Shown here one piece after another: positions 28,747 through 39,436 of a DNA stretch of 64,000 bases (the first letter of the stretch is position 1; the number at the start of each line of letters is the position of its first letter). Both the position numbers and the translations under genes were made by a program. Origin of the DNA: Porticoccaceae bacterium (GTDB taxonomy: Bacteria; Pseudomonadota; Gammaproteobacteria; Pseudomonadales; Porticoccaceae); NCBI GenBank assembly GCA_024644595.1, contig JAHEHL010000004.1:77224-141223 (forward strand), read 5' to 3'. The notes beneath the pieces were generated by a model. The model did not search any database. It was given only the letters and a program-made list of their open reading frames with translations, and was not told the origin of the DNA.

Positions 28747-30916
28747 AGCTCGACCGCCTGGTAATCTTCCATACACTGTGAATACGCGGATTGCGCTCAA
28801 AATCCGGATCCAGCGTCTGCGCGGTAATATTGTCAGCGCTGAATTGCCGCATAACCAGCTCATCCATTTTAAATTTGCGGAAATTATTCGAGAAAATTAA
28901 CACACCTTCTGGTGCCAATCTGGCCATGGCATTGCGAATCAAATCACCGTGGTCACGCTGCACATCGAGTACCGTATCCATCTTCTTCGAATTTGAAAAC
29001 GTCGGCGGATCGAGGAAAATTACATCGAAAAGCTCGCCATCACCCTCGAGCCACTTGAGGCAATCTGCGCGCAGTAAATGGTGGTTCTTGGCACTTAGCT
29101 GATTGAGATCATAATTGCGCTGCGCCCAGTCCAGATAAGTGTTCGACATATCGATGCTCAGCGTTCGCGCTGCGCCACTTAGCGCGGCCTGTACCGAAAC
29201 AGTCGCGGTATAACAAAATAAATTTAACAAACTCTTGCCCTGCGCCAGCTCAGCGACCAGTCGCCGCACCGGGCGATGATCGAGAAACAGGCCGGTATCC
29301 AGATAGTCTGACAGGTTAACTTCAAACTGCCCCTGCCCCTCTTGCACTGCCAGAGTTTCACTAGGGCCCTCGTTAAAGCGCTCGTACTGACTATCGCCTT
29401 TCTGTCGACGGCGCTCTTTGTAGTGCACATGACCACGCAGGTCTTTGGCGAACGACTTCACCGCCTGTTTCACCTCGGCAAAACGCTCGCGAGCCACTTT
29501 GTCATCGATCGTATTTGGCGCCGCGTATTCCTGCACATGCACAGATTCACCATAGATATCCACGGCCACTGCATACTCGGGAATGTCGGCATCGTACAAC
29601 CGATAGCAGCTAATTTTTTTCGCCTTCAACCAGCCATTGAGCTTGCGCTGATTTTTCACAAACCGATTGCGCAGCATGGTCGCGCCCTCGGTTAAGGTTT
29701 GCTCTGGAGCAGGTGTGCTGAGCCGCTCCTCGATTTTTGCCGAGCGCGAAGTCAAGTCTTCAAACATCAACAGTTTGCAGGGAATGGTACCGTTAAATAA
29801 TTTGTACTGTTTGCTCGGTGTTAGATCGGTTTCACGGCCCAACTCCAGGTTGCCGGTAAAGATCCCCGCCTTCCAGCCCTGAAAGTTTTTTTGCAATACA
29901 GCTCCGAGCTTTGCATAGATTGGCCTGAGCCCTTCAAGATCCCCAAGACGCTCGCCATAGGGGGGATTGGTGATCAACAAACCATATTCCGCCGTGGCGC
30001 GACCAAACTGATCAATAGGCTTATGCGCCAAGCGGATATGTTCATCGAGACCCGCCTTTTCAATGTTCAGCGTCGCAAATTCAAGCACGCGAGGGTTGGC
30101 ATCATAGCCGCGAATATCCAACTCCAGCCTATCCAAACCCACCTGCTTACGCTGCTCGGCTTCGTCTATCAGCGTCTGCCACAGTGCTTGATCATGCTGC
30201 TTCCAGGCACTAAACCCATAGCGCTCACGCAGCAGTGCCGGCGCAATATCCGCAGCCATCATCGCCCCTTCGATAATCAAGGTGGCACTACCACACATGG
30301 GATCCAGCAGTGCCGCACCCTTGGCCATCATCTCGGGCCAGCCGGCACGCAACAACAGTGCCGCCGCGAGGTTTTCCTTGATCGGCGCACTGCCCTGGCC
30401 GCTGCGATAGCCTCGCCGATGAAGACTCTCACCAGACAGATCTAGTGATACTGACACCTGGCCTTTATGCTGACGCACCTGAATGCGAATATCAGGTTCT
30501 TTGGTGTCCACATTGGGACGCTCGCCCTCTTCACGACGAATACGATCGACAACCGCATCCTTCACACGCTGTGAGCCATACATGGTGTTATCGACCAAAC
30601 GCGAGGTGCCAATAAAATCAATCGCGATGGTCTCGTTCGCAGAGAAATGACTCTCCCAGGGGATGTCATTGCACTCTTGATAGAGCTGATCAGCTTCGTC
30701 AAGACTGAATTGATGTAGCGGCATCAACACGCGGTTGGCCAATCGCGACCAGAGGCAGGCCCGATAAGCCAATTCCAGAGGGCCATCAAAGTGAACCGCA
30801 GCGACTGTTTCTCTCGTGCTCTCCGCGCCAAGCGCTTGAAGCTCCTGAGCAAGAAGCTGCTCAAGCCCCTTTGGACAAGTTGCCAACCACGCTTGACTAA
30901 CGACTGCTGAACACAC
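28739..30916 (-). CDS. rlmL: Bifunctional 23S rRNA guanine methyltransferase RlmKL
   Basis: A 725-residue fusion. The N-terminal half has a THUMP domain (about 45-155) and the RlmL methyltransferase (LDPMCGSATLIIEGAM; LLITNPPYGERLG), which makes m2G2445. The C-terminal half is RlmK (LNLFCYTATVSVQAALSGA; FDVIFLDPPTFSNSKKMD), which makes m7G2069. Length fits the fused form of gammaproteobacteria. The start used is GTG 30916. The start codon of the glutaredoxin gene overlaps its stop. Confidence 0.95.
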   Translation of the reverse strand: MCSAVVSQAWLATCPKGLEQLLAQELQALGAESTRETVAAVHFDGPLELAYRACLWSRLANRVLMPLHQFSLDEADQLYQECNDIPWESHFSANETIAIDFIGTSRLVDNTMYGSQRVKDAVVDRIRREEGERPNVDTKEPDIRIQVRQHKGQVSVSLDLSGESLHRRGYRSGQGSAPIKENLAAALLLRAGWPEMMAKGAALLDPMCGSATLIIEGAMMAADIAPALLRERYGFSAWKQHDQALWQTLIDEAEQRKQVGLDRLELDIRGYDANPRVLEFATLNIEKAGLDEHIRLAHKPIDQFGRATAEYGLLITNPPYGERLGDLEGLRPIYAKLGAVLQKNFQGWKAGIFTGNLELGRETDLTPSKQYKLFNGTIPCKLLMFEDLTSRSAKIEERLSTPAPEQTLTEGATMLRNRFVKNQRKLNGWLKAKKISCYRLYDADIPEYAVAVDIYGESVHVQEYAAPNTIDDKVARERFAEVKQAVKSFAKDLRGHVHYKERRRQKGDSQYERFNEGPSETLAVQEGQGQFEVNLSDYLDTGLFLDHRPVRRLVAELAQGKSLLNLFCYTATVSVQAALSGAARTLSIDMSNTYLDWAQRNYDLNQLSAKNHHLLRADCLKWLEGDGELFDVIFLDPPTFSNSKKMDTVLDVQRDHGDLIRNAMARLAPEGVLIFSNNFRKFKMDELVMRQFSADNITAQTLDPDFERNPRIHSVWKITRRSSFG

Positions 30917-31174
30917 AATGACGGCCTTTGTATTACCTTGAGGAATAAAACGTGTGCTGTATAGACAAACAAAATCTTCGACACAAGCGACAGGATTTGT
31001 TCAACTGAAATGAGCGCACAAAACGGCGCTTATCATATCGCTCTTTACACAACTTTGTTTAATAAATGCTCAAAAGGAGCCGAATAAAAAGTCAATCGAC
31101 GTTTAATCAATACTGCCTCAGCCAATTTCTACACTTGAGTAGCAGGTTCCTAAACAACCCGTTAGGAGATATAA

Positions 31175-31381
31175 GTGAAAAAACATAAAAGAGACTTGGA
31201 ACATCGTTCATTCGTAAAAGGTTATCAAGCTGCAGTGCAAGGACGCTCCCTCGAAGTACTTCCCTATCAGGAACATTCAGCCATGGCCTTTCACTGGTCA
31301 CGCGGCTGGCGAGAAGGACGCAAAGATTATTGGGATGGGTTTAATCAATTCTCATGCCAGCAGAAAGCGGCGAGTTTGTAG
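31175..31381 (+). CDS. rmf: Ribosome modulation factor
   Basis: A 68-residue RMF. It starts at GTG 31175, preceded by TTAGGAG. KKHKRDLEHRSFVKGYQAAVQGRS and WSRGWREGRKDYWDGF match the family, in which E. coli RMF is 55 residues. RMF converts idle 70S ribosomes to 100S dimers in stationary phase or stress. The gene is monocistronic, with hairpins and a strong terminator downstream. Confidence 0.93.
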   Translation: MKKHKRDLEHRSFVKGYQAAVQGRSLEVLPYQEHSAMAFHWSRGWREGRKDYWDGFNQFSCQQKAASL

Positions 31382-31444
31382 ACAGACTTTGCCAGACACT
31401 TTTATTTAAACATTGCTTTTAAATCAGCTAAAAACATTAAAATT

Positions 31445-31484
31445 AAACAGGAATTTATCCTGTTTCCGGCTCACATCAGGAGCC
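31445..31484 (+). other. Two hairpins in the rmf 3' region
   Basis: AAACAGGA/TCCTGTTT (31445-31465, loop of 5) and GGCTC/GAGCC (31468-31484, loop of 7) follow each other before the terminator. They may stabilise the rmf mRNA or belong to a small RNA ending at 31526. Confidence 0.55.
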
Positions 31485-31491
31485 ACCACAG

Positions 31492-31526
31492 TGGCCGCAG
31501 CTCAATAACAGCTGCGGCCATTTTTT
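31492..31526 (+). terminator. Rho-independent terminator after rmf
   Basis: A perfect 11-bp stem, TGGCCGCAGCT (31492-31502) with AGCTGCGGCCA (31510-31520), a 7-base loop and six T. Confidence 0.93.
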
Positions 31527-31613
31527 ATGCCTGAGAACGATTGTTAAAGCGAGCCTACTCTATACAGTGAATAGGGTAATGAACATGATAGTGAACGGAA
31601 TTGCGATACCGCA

Positions 31614-32195
31614 CTACATGTAAGCGTTTGAGGTATCCGTGTGGTCAGTCACGTCACGCACACCTTTCAATTCAGGAATCTTTTCCATCAAGGTTTTCTC
31701 AACACCTTCTTTTAAGGTCAAATCAACCGCAGAACAACCCTGACAACCACCACCAAATTCCAGCACCGCGTAACCATCAGCCATCTCTGCCAGTGATACC
31801 ACTCCACCATGGGCGGCAAGGCCAGGATTAATCTCGTTGTAGAGCAGATAATTGACCTTATCTTCGATTGGACTGTCATCGGTCACATTGGGTAATCGCG
31901 AGTTCGGCGCGCGAATCGTAAGCTGACCACCAAACTTGTCCTCGGCGAAGTCGACCTTTGCTTCATCAAGAAACGCTATACTGCGCTGCTCAAAATAAGC
32001 ATTAAACGCATCGTACTCAACGACCATATCCTCTTCGTTATGCTCACCAGGGCGGCTGTAGGCAATACAGGTTTCAGCTTTAGGCGTGCCCGGATCAGTC
32101 ACAAACATACGAATACCAATGCCTTCGCAGTTTTGCTTCTCAAGCAATCCGGCGAGATATTTCTGAGCTGATTCGGTAATGGTGACATTGAGCAT
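31614..32195 (-). CDS. nfuA: Fe/S biogenesis protein NfuA
   Basis: A 193-residue protein with an N-terminal degenerate A-type carrier domain (about 1-100; [25 protein letters not shown]) and a C-terminal Nfu domain (about 105-193). The Nfu domain has the cluster motif [19 protein letters not shown] (Cys-x-x-Cys). It holds a [4Fe-4S] cluster at the dimer interface and hands it to apo-proteins. Length and layout equal E. coli NfuA. Divergent from metH. Confidence 0.95.
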   Translation of the reverse strand: MLNVTITESAQKYLAGLLEKQNCEGIGIRMFVTDPGTPKAETCIAYSRPGEHNEEDMVVEYDAFNAYFEQRSIAFLDEAKVDFAEDKFGGQLTIRAPNSRLPNVTDDSPIEDKVNYLLYNEINPGLAAHGGVVSLAEMADGYAVLEFGGGCQGCSAVDLTLKEGVEKTLMEKIPELKGVRDVTDHTDTSNAYM

Positions 32196-32328
32196 AATCT
32201 ATTCCTGACCTTGAGCGTGAATTAACCTGAGTAAAAGACTTGGGTATTCTACGCTAATCGGCCTGCAGGCCAAAGCCTCTTTTGCATTTAAAGGGTCGCT
32301 TTTCTTGTCAATACTGGTATCATGCCTA

Positions 32329-32350
32329 TTCATCAAAATATTTTGATGAA
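32329..32350. promoter_or_regulatory. 22-bp perfect palindrome upstream of metH
   Basis: TTCATCAAAAT (32329-32339) is followed directly by its reverse complement ATTTTGATGAA (32340-32350), 43 bases before the metH start. With one bulged base the dyad extends four more base pairs on each side (CTAT/ATAG). No T-run follows, so an operator is more likely than a terminator. Confidence 0.7.
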
Positions 32351-32393
32351 ATAGAACTGGAGTGGCTCAGCGGCCATATAGAGGATCATTACA

Positions 32394-35300
32394 TTGTCGG
32401 AAATCACGTCACATCATCAGTCTCGCGACAGCCATCAACGGCTACTCAATGCCGCCGCCAAACGTATTCTGATTCTCGATGGTGCCATGGGCACCATGAT
32501 CCAGAACCACGAGCTCGAGGAAGAGGATTTTCGCGCCCAACGTTTCGCCGACTGGCATACCGACGTCAAGGGCAACAATGATCTATTGAGCCTGACTCAA
32601 CCCGACATTATTTGTGATATTCACCGTGCCTATCTCGAGGCCGGTGCCGATATTATTGAAACCAACACCTTCAACTCGACAACCATTTCCCAGGCTGACT
32701 ATGACATGCAGTCATTGGCGCGGGAGATCAATCTTGTCTCAGCGCAATTGGCGCGCACAGCTGCGGACGAATTTTCGACAGCTGAACGGCCACGCTTTGT
32801 CGCCGGTATTCTCGGGCCTACCAGCCGCACTGCGTCACTGTCACCCGATGTCAATGATCCCGGCGCACGCAATGTTACCTTTGATCAATTGGTAGAAGCT
32901 TATACAGAGTCTTGCGAAGCTTTGATCGAAGGCGGCAGCGACCTGATTATGATCGAAACGATCTTTGATACCTTGAATGCCAAGGCAGCGCTGTTTGCGG
33001 TGCAGTTGGTGTTTGAAAAACTCGGCAGAGAACTGCCGATAATGATTTCCGGGACCATAACCGATGCCAGCGGCCGCACCCTGTCAGGGCAAACACCTGA
33101 GGCTTTCTGGAACTCTTTGCGTCACAGCAACCCACTGAGCATTGGCCTCAACTGTGCTCTCGGGCCGAAAGAGCTGCGCCCTCACCTACTGGAACTATCC
33201 ACTGTCGCCAACACCTTGGTCAGCGCCCATCCCAACGCCGGGCTGCCGAATGAGTTTGGCGGCTACGACCTCGACGCCGACAATATGGCCGAAACGGTAG
33301 CCGAGTTTGCCAGCGCCGGTCTGCTGAATATAGTCGGCGGCTGCTGTGGCACGACGCCCGACCATATCCGAGCGATTGCGGCCGCTGTTGCAGACTGTGC
33401 TCCACGACAAATACCAGAAATTGAGCCTGCCTGTCGCCTTTCAGGCCTGGAGCCCTTTACCATTAAATCTGATTCGCTGTTCGTCAATGTTGGCGAGCGC
33501 TGCAATGTCACTGGCTCTGCAGTTTTCAAGCGTTTGATTCTGGAAGAAGACTACGATGCCGCGCTCAGCGTGGCTCGCCAGCAAGTCATCAATGGCGCCC
33601 AGGTAATTGATATCAATATGGATGAAGGCATGCTCGAGTCGCTGCCGGCGATGGTGACATTCCTCAATCTGATCGCTGCAGAACCTGAGATTTCTCGCGT
33701 ACCGATTATGGTTGACTCGTCAAAGTGGGATGTTATCGAGGCGGGACTTAAATGTATTCAGGGCAAACCTGTGGTCAATTCTATCAGCCTAAAGGAAGGC
33801 GAAGCGGAGTTCATTGAAAAGGCCCGACTGTGCAAAAAATATGGCGCGGCCATAGTGGTGATGGCGTTTGATGAAGACGGTCAAGCCGATAATCTGGAGC
33901 GCCGAAAGCAGATCTGTCAACGCAGCTACGACATGCTGGTTAACGAGATTGGCTTTCCGGCCGAAGACATTATTTTTGATCCCAACGTCTTTGCGGTTGC
34001 CACGGGAATCGCAGAGCACAATCGCTATGGTCTCGACTTTATCGAAGCGACCGGCTGGATTAAACAGAACCTGCCCCACGCCATGGTCTCGGGTGGCATC
34101 TCTAATGTGTCGTTCTCGTTCCGTGGCAATAACCCAGTGCGCGAAGCGATTCACTCGGTGTTTCTCTATCACGCGATTCGCCAGGGCCTGAGTATGGGTA
34201 TTGTCAATGCCGGACAATTAGCCGTGTATGACGATCTGCCTGTGCAACTGCGCGATCTGGTTGAGGATGTGGTGCTATTCCGCAATTCAGAGGCGACGGA
34301 TAATTTGCTTGCCGTAGCCAATGACTACCGAGGTGACGGCACCACCCAAAGCAAGGGTGAAGACCTCAGCTGGCGAGAAGGCAATGTTAATCGGCGGCTC
34401 GAGCACGCCCTGATAAAAGGGATAACCGACTATATTGAAGCCGATACAGAAGAGGCTCGGAAACAGGCAGAGCGCCCGCTGCATGTCATTGAAGGGGCGC
34501 TGATGGACGGTATGAATATCGTCGGCGATCTATTTGGTTCAGGCAAAATGTTTTTACCCCAAGTAGTCAAATCAGCACGAGTGATGAAACAGGCAGTGGC
34601 CTATTTGCAACCCTATATTGAAGCCGAGAAAGATGAGTCAGCCAGTTCCAATGGCAAAATTTTGATGGCCACAGTAAAAGGCGATGTTCATGATATCGGC
34701 AAAAATATTGTTGGCGTGGTGCTGCAGTGCAACAACTATGAGGTGATCGATCTCGGCGTGATGGTATCTGCAGAGAAGATCCTGACCACGGCACGTGAGT
34801 TGAATGTCGACATTATCGGACTCTCCGGGCTGATTACTCCTTCGCTGGATGAGATGGTCACTCTGGGCAAAGAGATGCAGCGGCAGGGCTTTGATGTGCC
34901 GCTGATGATAGGCGGTGCGACCACGTCCAAGGCGCATACAGCAGTCAAGATTGCACCCACCTATGAGCGCAACCAAACCATCTATGTCTCTGACGCCTCG
35001 CGAGCGGTCGGCGTTGCCAGCAAATTGATCAGCAAGGAGCACCGCGACGGCTTCATTGCAGAAATACAACGCGAATACGAGGCTGTGCGCCTGCGCACTG
35101 CCAACAGAACACCGCGAGGCACACTGTATGCGTATTCTGACGCGGTAAAACAAAAACCGCAGATCAACTGGCGAGACTATCAGCCCACTCTTCCCGTGAC
35201 TCCGGGTATTACTGTATTGGATGACTATCCGCTGGAAAGCCTGGTTCCCTACATTGACTGGACACCATTTTTTATTACCTGGGATCTAGTCGGCAAGTAT

Positions 35301-36098
35301 CCAAAGATCTTGCAGGATGAGGTGGTCGGTGATGCCGCCCGTACATTATTTGACGATGCGCAAAAATTACTCGCTGATATCATTGCCAACAAGCGCCTTA
35401 CTGCCCGAGCAGTGTTCGGCCTGTGGCCAGCCAATACCGTTAATCATGACGACATTGAAGTCTATTCGGGTCAAGGTGAAACACTGGCAACACTGCACCA
35501 TATTCGCCAGCAGATTCAAAAACCTGGCGCCACCGAAGAGCTCGCCTCACTGGCCGATTTTGTCGCGCCAAAAGAGAGCGGCATAGCGGATACCCTAGGC
35601 GCTTTTGCGGTAACAACAGGTATTGGCGCTGATGAACTCGCCGCAGAATACGAAGCTAAACACGATGACTACAACGCCATTATGGTCAAGGCTCTTGCCG
35701 ACCGGTTGGCCGAGGCATTTGCTGAACACCTTCATCAGAGAGTACGGCGTGAATACTGGGGCTATGCTGCGGATGAGCAGCTCGACAACGACGCCTTAAT
35801 CAAGGAAAAATACCGTGGCATTCGCCCTGCCCCTGGCTACCCCGCCTGCCCCGATCACAGCGAAAAAGCGACGCTTTTCAGATTGTTGGAGGTGGAAAAA
35901 AATATTGGTTTAACCCTGACCGAAAGCTTTGCCATGAGCCCGGCCGCAGCCGTTAGCGGCTGGTATTTTGGCCATCCGGATAGCCGCTATTTTAATACAG
36001 GCAAGATTGACACTGATCAGGTAGAATCTCTCGCCGAACGCAAAGGCATTCCAGTTGCTGAACTGGAGCGCTGGCTGACACCGATACTTAATGACTAA
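32394..36098 (+). CDS. metH: Cobalamin-dependent methionine synthase
   Basis: A 1234-residue modular enzyme. The Hcy-binding barrel (about 20-340) has [10 protein letters not shown] and zinc cysteines in [13 protein letters not shown] and [12 protein letters not shown]. The methyltetrahydrofolate barrel (about 370-640) follows, then the cap and B12 domain with [11 protein letters not shown] (lower cobalt ligand His), and the C-terminal AdoMet reactivation domain (about 920-1234; [12 protein letters not shown]). It methylates homocysteine to methionine. It starts at TTG 32394 with GAGGA upstream. A strong palindrome precedes it. Confidence 0.97.
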   Translation: MSEITSHHQSRDSHQRLLNAAAKRILILDGAMGTMIQNHELEEEDFRAQRFADWHTDVKGNNDLLSLTQPDIICDIHRAYLEAGADIIETNTFNSTTISQADYDMQSLAREINLVSAQLARTAADEFSTAERPRFVAGILGPTSRTASLSPDVNDPGARNVTFDQLVEAYTESCEALIEGGSDLIMIETIFDTLNAKAALFAVQLVFEKLGRELPIMISGTITDASGRTLSGQTPEAFWNSLRHSNPLSIGLNCALGPKELRPHLLELSTVANTLVSAHPNAGLPNEFGGYDLDADNMAETVAEFASAGLLNIVGGCCGTTPDHIRAIAAAVADCAPRQIPEIEPACRLSGLEPFTIKSDSLFVNVGERCNVTGSAVFKRLILEEDYDAALSVARQQVINGAQVIDINMDEGMLESLPAMVTFLNLIAAEPEISRVPIMVDSSKWDVIEAGLKCIQGKPVVNSISLKEGEAEFIEKARLCKKYGAAIVVMAFDEDGQADNLERRKQICQRSYDMLVNEIGFPAEDIIFDPNVFAVATGIAEHNRYGLDFIEATGWIKQNLPHAMVSGGISNVSFSFRGNNPVREAIHSVFLYHAIRQGLSMGIVNAGQLAVYDDLPVQLRDLVEDVVLFRNSEATDNLLAVANDYRGDGTTQSKGEDLSWREGNVNRRLEHALIKGITDYIEADTEEARKQAERPLHVIEGALMDGMNIVGDLFGSGKMFLPQVVKSARVMKQAVAYLQPYIEAEKDESASSNGKILMATVKGDVHDIGKNIVGVVLQCNNYEVIDLGVMVSAEKILTTARELNVDIIGLSGLITPSLDEMVTLGKEMQRQGFDVPLMIGGATTSKAHTAVKIAPTYERNQTIYVSDASRAVGVASKLISKEHRDGFIAEIQREYEAVRLRTANRTPRGTLYAYSDAVKQKPQINWRDYQPTLPVTPGITVLDDYPLESLVPYIDWTPFFITWDLVGKYPKILQDEVVGDAARTLFDDAQKLLADIIANKRLTARAVFGLWPANTVNHDDIEVYSGQGETLATLHHIRQQIQKPGATEELASLADFVAPKESGIADTLGAFAVTTGIGADELAAEYEAKHDDYNAIMVKALADRLAEAFAEHLHQRVRREYWGYAADEQLDNDALIKEKYRGIRPAPGYPACPDHSEKATLFRLLEVEKNIGLTLTESFAMSPAAAVSGWYFGHPDSRYFNTGKIDTDQVESLAERKGIPVAELERWLTPILND

Positions 36099-36363
36099 AC
36101 ATAACAAGGGCCAACCCGTGACCGATTCCAACACAATTCATGCGAACACAGAGACTGCAGCCAAAAAGAAAAGTAAACCCGCACTCTGGCCGGTCGTAAA
36201 AAGTATTTTGGCTGCGGGAATTGGTGTCCAAAGTAACAAAAATCGCGAGCGTGACTTTGAAGAAGGAAGCCCACTTGCATTTATTATCGGCGGTGTGATC
36301 TTTACAATTTTATTTATTTTAACCGTCGCGATGGTAGTCGGCTTTGTACTCAGCAAAAACTAA
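36091..36363 (+). CDS. DUF2970 membrane protein
   Basis: A 90-residue protein: a Lys-rich N-terminal tail, the conserved segment [27 protein letters not shown] (about 35-61) and one C-terminal membrane helix ([23 protein letters not shown]). This matches DUF2970, a small inner-membrane family of unknown function in proteobacteria. The ATG overlaps the metH stop by 8 bases; a GTG at 36118 is another possible start. Confidence 0.85.
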   Translation: MTKHNKGQPVTDSNTIHANTETAAKKKSKPALWPVVKSILAAGIGVQSNKNRERDFEEGSPLAFIIGGVIFTILFILTVAMVVGFVLSKN

Positions 36364-36410
36364 TAGCGCCAGAAAAGCCCTGCTCTGACAGGGCTGATGT
36401 GGTGCTATTA
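36361..36410. terminator. Composite dyad spanning the two convergent stop codons
   Basis: The outer stem TAATAGCGCCA (36361-36371) pairs with TGGTGCTATTA (36400-36410); the inner stem AGCCCTG (36376-36382) pairs with CAGGGCT (36389-36395). The outer arms contain the stop codons of DUF2970 (+) and ferredoxin (-). It has no T-run, so termination would be weak or Rho-assisted. Confidence 0.6.
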
Positions 36411-36728
36411 GTATTGTGATGTGGGCAGGCTGACAACCAGACCATCGCATTGATCTGATATAACAATCTGGCAACCCAAACGACTATTGGGTTGTGGGTC
36501 AACCACACAGGTCAACATTTCCTGTTCCATCTCGCCGGCGGCGCCAACCGTTTCAACCCAGGCTTCATCAACATAGCAATGACAGGTCGCACAGGCGCAA
36601 GCACCTCCGCACTCGCCCAGGATTCCGTCGATCATATTATCCAACGCGCCCACCATTACATTGGATCCGTTGGGCACTTCGACTTCATATTGTCCACCGT
36701 CATGGGTTTTATAAATTACTGTCGGCAT
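36408..36728 (-). CDS. [2Fe-2S] ferredoxin, adrenodoxin/putidaredoxin type
   Basis: A 106-residue plant/vertebrate-type ferredoxin. Cluster ligands are Cys40, Cys46, Cys49 (CX5CX2C in GECGGACACATCHC) and Cys86 in NSRLGCQI, the putidaredoxin spacing. VDEAWVETVG and MLTCVVDPQPNSRL are typical of ferredoxins serving bacterial cytochrome P450s. It transfers single electrons from a ferredoxin reductase to a monooxygenase. No P450 or reductase gene lies in this window, so it is an orphan here. Confidence 0.92.
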   Translation of the reverse strand: MPTVIYKTHDGGQYEVEVPNGSNVMVGALDNMIDGILGECGGACACATCHCYVDEAWVETVGAAGEMEQEMLTCVVDPQPNSRLGCQIVISDQCDGLVVSLPTSQY

Positions 36729-36806
36729 CTTTTTCTCTCTTTTTGATAATCGCTTTTACAGCCAAACTGATTTTTGATTCAGTGTCACTAAGCTGGGAAT
36801 AATACA

Positions 36807-36834
36807 AAAAAGGCTGCCCAAGGGCAGCCTTTTT
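36807..36834 (-). terminator. Bidirectional intrinsic terminator after the TonB receptor
   Basis: AAAAAGGCTGCCC (36807-36819) and GGGCAGCCTTTTT (36822-36834) are perfect 13-base arms separated by AA. It lies 20 bases past the receptor stop codon on the minus strand. Confidence 0.92.
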
Positions 36835-36854
36835 CAATCTTGCCGGGATACAGG

Positions 36855-39206
36855 TTAGAAGTTGTACTTCGCCTGCAAGGCAATATTCACCGGACGGTTG
36901 ACGAAGGCATAGTACGAATTGCCCGCGCCTCTGGTTAAGGTTCCGCCCAATGGCGTATTACCACCGAAGTTGATCACTGTCTCATCGGTCAGATTGCGAC
37001 CGATCAGTGCCAACTCCCAGTCCCCTTCTGCGCCGGACAAGGAAATACGACCGTTAAGCATGGTCGTAGCGTCTTGTTTGGTGCGTGGATCGAGGTTAGA
37101 GGCGTAGAGATAGTCTGCCAAGTAAGCGACGTCCAGAGACGCGGTCAACAGCATGCCTTCACCCACTTCTCCGGCCCACGCGGCGCCAATATTAGCCTGC
37201 AGATCTGGTGTGTACTCTTTACGCTGACCAGACACATCACACAGCCCCGGGTAATCAGGAGAATTGGCAACCTGACCAAAGTAGCACTGTGAGTTGGGGA
37301 ACTTGTCGTAGTTAAAGTCCAGATAAGCAGCCGAACCGGTCAGAGTCACATTATCTGAAACCGCCCAACGACCATCGGCCTCAAGACCATATACCGTTGC
37401 TTCACCGGCATTGGTAACGTTAAAGCCCAGCGTTCCATCAAACTGTGAAACCTGCAGATCGCTGTACTCGGTCATATACAGAGCCAGGTTAAGCTCTGCG
37501 GCACCATCGGCCAGAGTCATTTTTGAGCCCAGTTCGATGCTGCTGGCCTCTTCACGATCAAATTCCCAGCTGCCGGTGATCGCTGTTCCGCTAAGCGGGT
37601 TGATGGCGTTCATAACAGCAGGATCCGGATGACCATTAGAGCGCGCATCAAAACCGCCAGACTTATAACCCCGAGTCCAGGTCAAATAGTTCATGGTGCT
37701 ATCGGTGGCGTTCCACTCAAGGGTTACAACAGGTGTAAAGGAACTGTCATCCAATGAACCGGTAATCGCGTCATAGGGCTCGATGCCAAAAATACCGTAC
37801 AAGTTAACATAGGCTGCGGCATAGGGGGCAGCAGCAAACGCTGGTGCAGGAGTATGCTGCTGAGTGCGGCTTGCATCCTTGTTTTCCTGGGTATAGCGGC
37901 CACCGACCGTAAGACTCAAATTATCTTGAATAGCCCAAGTGCCCTGTGCAAAAACAGCCCAGATATCACCTTCCTGATTAAACATACGATCAGAGGACGA
38001 ATCTGGCGCAACCAAAGCTAACACTGCAGGCGCACCAAGCGCCGTTAAGGCTGTGCTCACAACTGTTGGATTGGGAAGACTAATTTGATCTGCATAGGCC
38101 AATTCAGTTGACTGAAAGAATAATCCAGCGATGTAGTCGAAGTCGCCACCGAGGTCAGACGTAATACGGAATTCCTGACTAAATTGCTCGTACTCTTCCT
38201 GGCGGCTGGCATTGAATACAGTAGCTCCAGTAAAGTCACAGTCACACAGCTCATCAAACTCATACTGAACAAAGCCTGTTGACGAACTCAGTGAGTAACC
38301 ATCCAGATCCCAATCTACGGTCAAGGTCACATTATCGACTTCGTTGTTACTGAAATGGCCGTTATTGTCGCCTCTGAAGTCAAGCTCTGCATCGACCTCA
38401 AATGACTGCAGAATATTCAGAACGGTAATATGATCTGGCGTACCAACACTGTTATAAACCTCCATATTACGGCCTATAACATCAAAGGTTGAACGTGAAA
38501 CTTTCAGATTAGCCGTGGCATCTTCATTGATATCCCAACGCAATGACGCGCGAATAACCTGCTCATCTTCCTGCTGCTCATCCTGGCCTGTGAAGCTGTT
38601 AGTCACATATCCATCAAGCTCACGATCGAGTACAGCGAGACGGCCACTCAGACCTTCAGTGATAGGCCCAGACAACACCAGACGCAGATCCTGCTCACCG
38701 TGCTCCGGCTCATAAAGTGCCGTAATGGACCCTTCAAATTCGTCCGTTGGCTTGGCAGTAATTTGGCTAACCGCACCCGCAATACTGTTCTTGCCGAATA
38801 AAATACCCTGTGGGCCACGCAACACCTCTACACGCTCCATATCCATCATGGGAATTCGCGCCAGCTGATCGCGACCATAAAAAATACCGTCATTGTAGAT
38901 GCCCACAGACTGCTCAAAGCCTGGGTTAATGCCTGAACTGATACCGCGGATGGTTACGGTGGTAGAGATCCCTGTTTCGTTGATACTGAAATTCGGCACC
39001 AACTCCGACAGTCCCTGTAGATCGACAATACCTGCACTGGACATTTTTTCAGCTGTTACTGCTGCGACTGAAACTGGAACATCCTGCAGTGACTCAGCAC
39101 GCTGCTGAGCTGTTACTACGACCTCTTCAAGAACCGCAGAATTGACTGTTCCGGCGCTAGCCGAGATAGCGACGGCCAAAAGTGACTTTTTAATCAGATT
39201 GTTCAT
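36855..39206 (-). CDS. TonB-dependent receptor
   Basis: A 783-residue outer-membrane receptor. It has a signal peptide (about 1-23), a TonB-box-like EEVVVTAQQRAESLQDVPVSV, a plug domain (about 40-150; TIRGISSGINPGF, VEVLRGPQGILFGKNSIAGA) and a 22-strand-type beta-barrel ending in the aromatic ALQAKYNF. It resembles the large marine class that takes up organic molecules rather than the siderophore receptors. The next gene upstream in the same direction is an acyl-CoA dehydrogenase, which hints at a lipid-like or aromatic substrate (inference). Its own terminator lies downstream. Confidence 0.92.
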   Translation of the reverse strand: MNNLIKKSLLAVAISASAGTVNSAVLEEVVVTAQQRAESLQDVPVSVAAVTAEKMSSAGIVDLQGLSELVPNFSINETGISTTVTIRGISSGINPGFEQSVGIYNDGIFYGRDQLARIPMMDMERVEVLRGPQGILFGKNSIAGAVSQITAKPTDEFEGSITALYEPEHGEQDLRLVLSGPITEGLSGRLAVLDRELDGYVTNSFTGQDEQQEDEQVIRASLRWDINEDATANLKVSRSTFDVIGRNMEVYNSVGTPDHITVLNILQSFEVDAELDFRGDNNGHFSNNEVDNVTLTVDWDLDGYSLSSSTGFVQYEFDELCDCDFTGATVFNASRQEEYEQFSQEFRITSDLGGDFDYIAGLFFQSTELAYADQISLPNPTVVSTALTALGAPAVLALVAPDSSSDRMFNQEGDIWAVFAQGTWAIQDNLSLTVGGRYTQENKDASRTQQHTPAPAFAAAPYAAAYVNLYGIFGIEPYDAITGSLDDSSFTPVVTLEWNATDSTMNYLTWTRGYKSGGFDARSNGHPDPAVMNAINPLSGTAITGSWEFDREEASSIELGSKMTLADGAAELNLALYMTEYSDLQVSQFDGTLGFNVTNAGEATVYGLEADGRWAVSDNVTLTGSAAYLDFNYDKFPNSQCYFGQVANSPDYPGLCDVSGQRKEYTPDLQANIGAAWAGEVGEGMLLTASLDVAYLADYLYASNLDPRTKQDATTMLNGRISLSGAEGDWELALIGRNLTDETVINFGGNTPLGGTLTRGAGNSYYAFVNRPVNIALQAKYNF

Positions 39207-39436
39207 ATTTCCCCCCAGGGAATTTTATTGATGAGCGTTGTTGTTAAATATTTTTTTAACGTGTGCAGCCAACTGGTTTCAGCTTAAAAACTCGAATTGG
39301 CTCGATTAGAAAAAGTGGATAACGTGAGTGCCGTGACATCTCCCTTGCCACTCTGGTGCGACCCATGGTTTGATCATTACAAATAAATACCCATGTGAAG
39401 CATTATTCCCGCAATTTTGCGAATCACCGCGCATTT

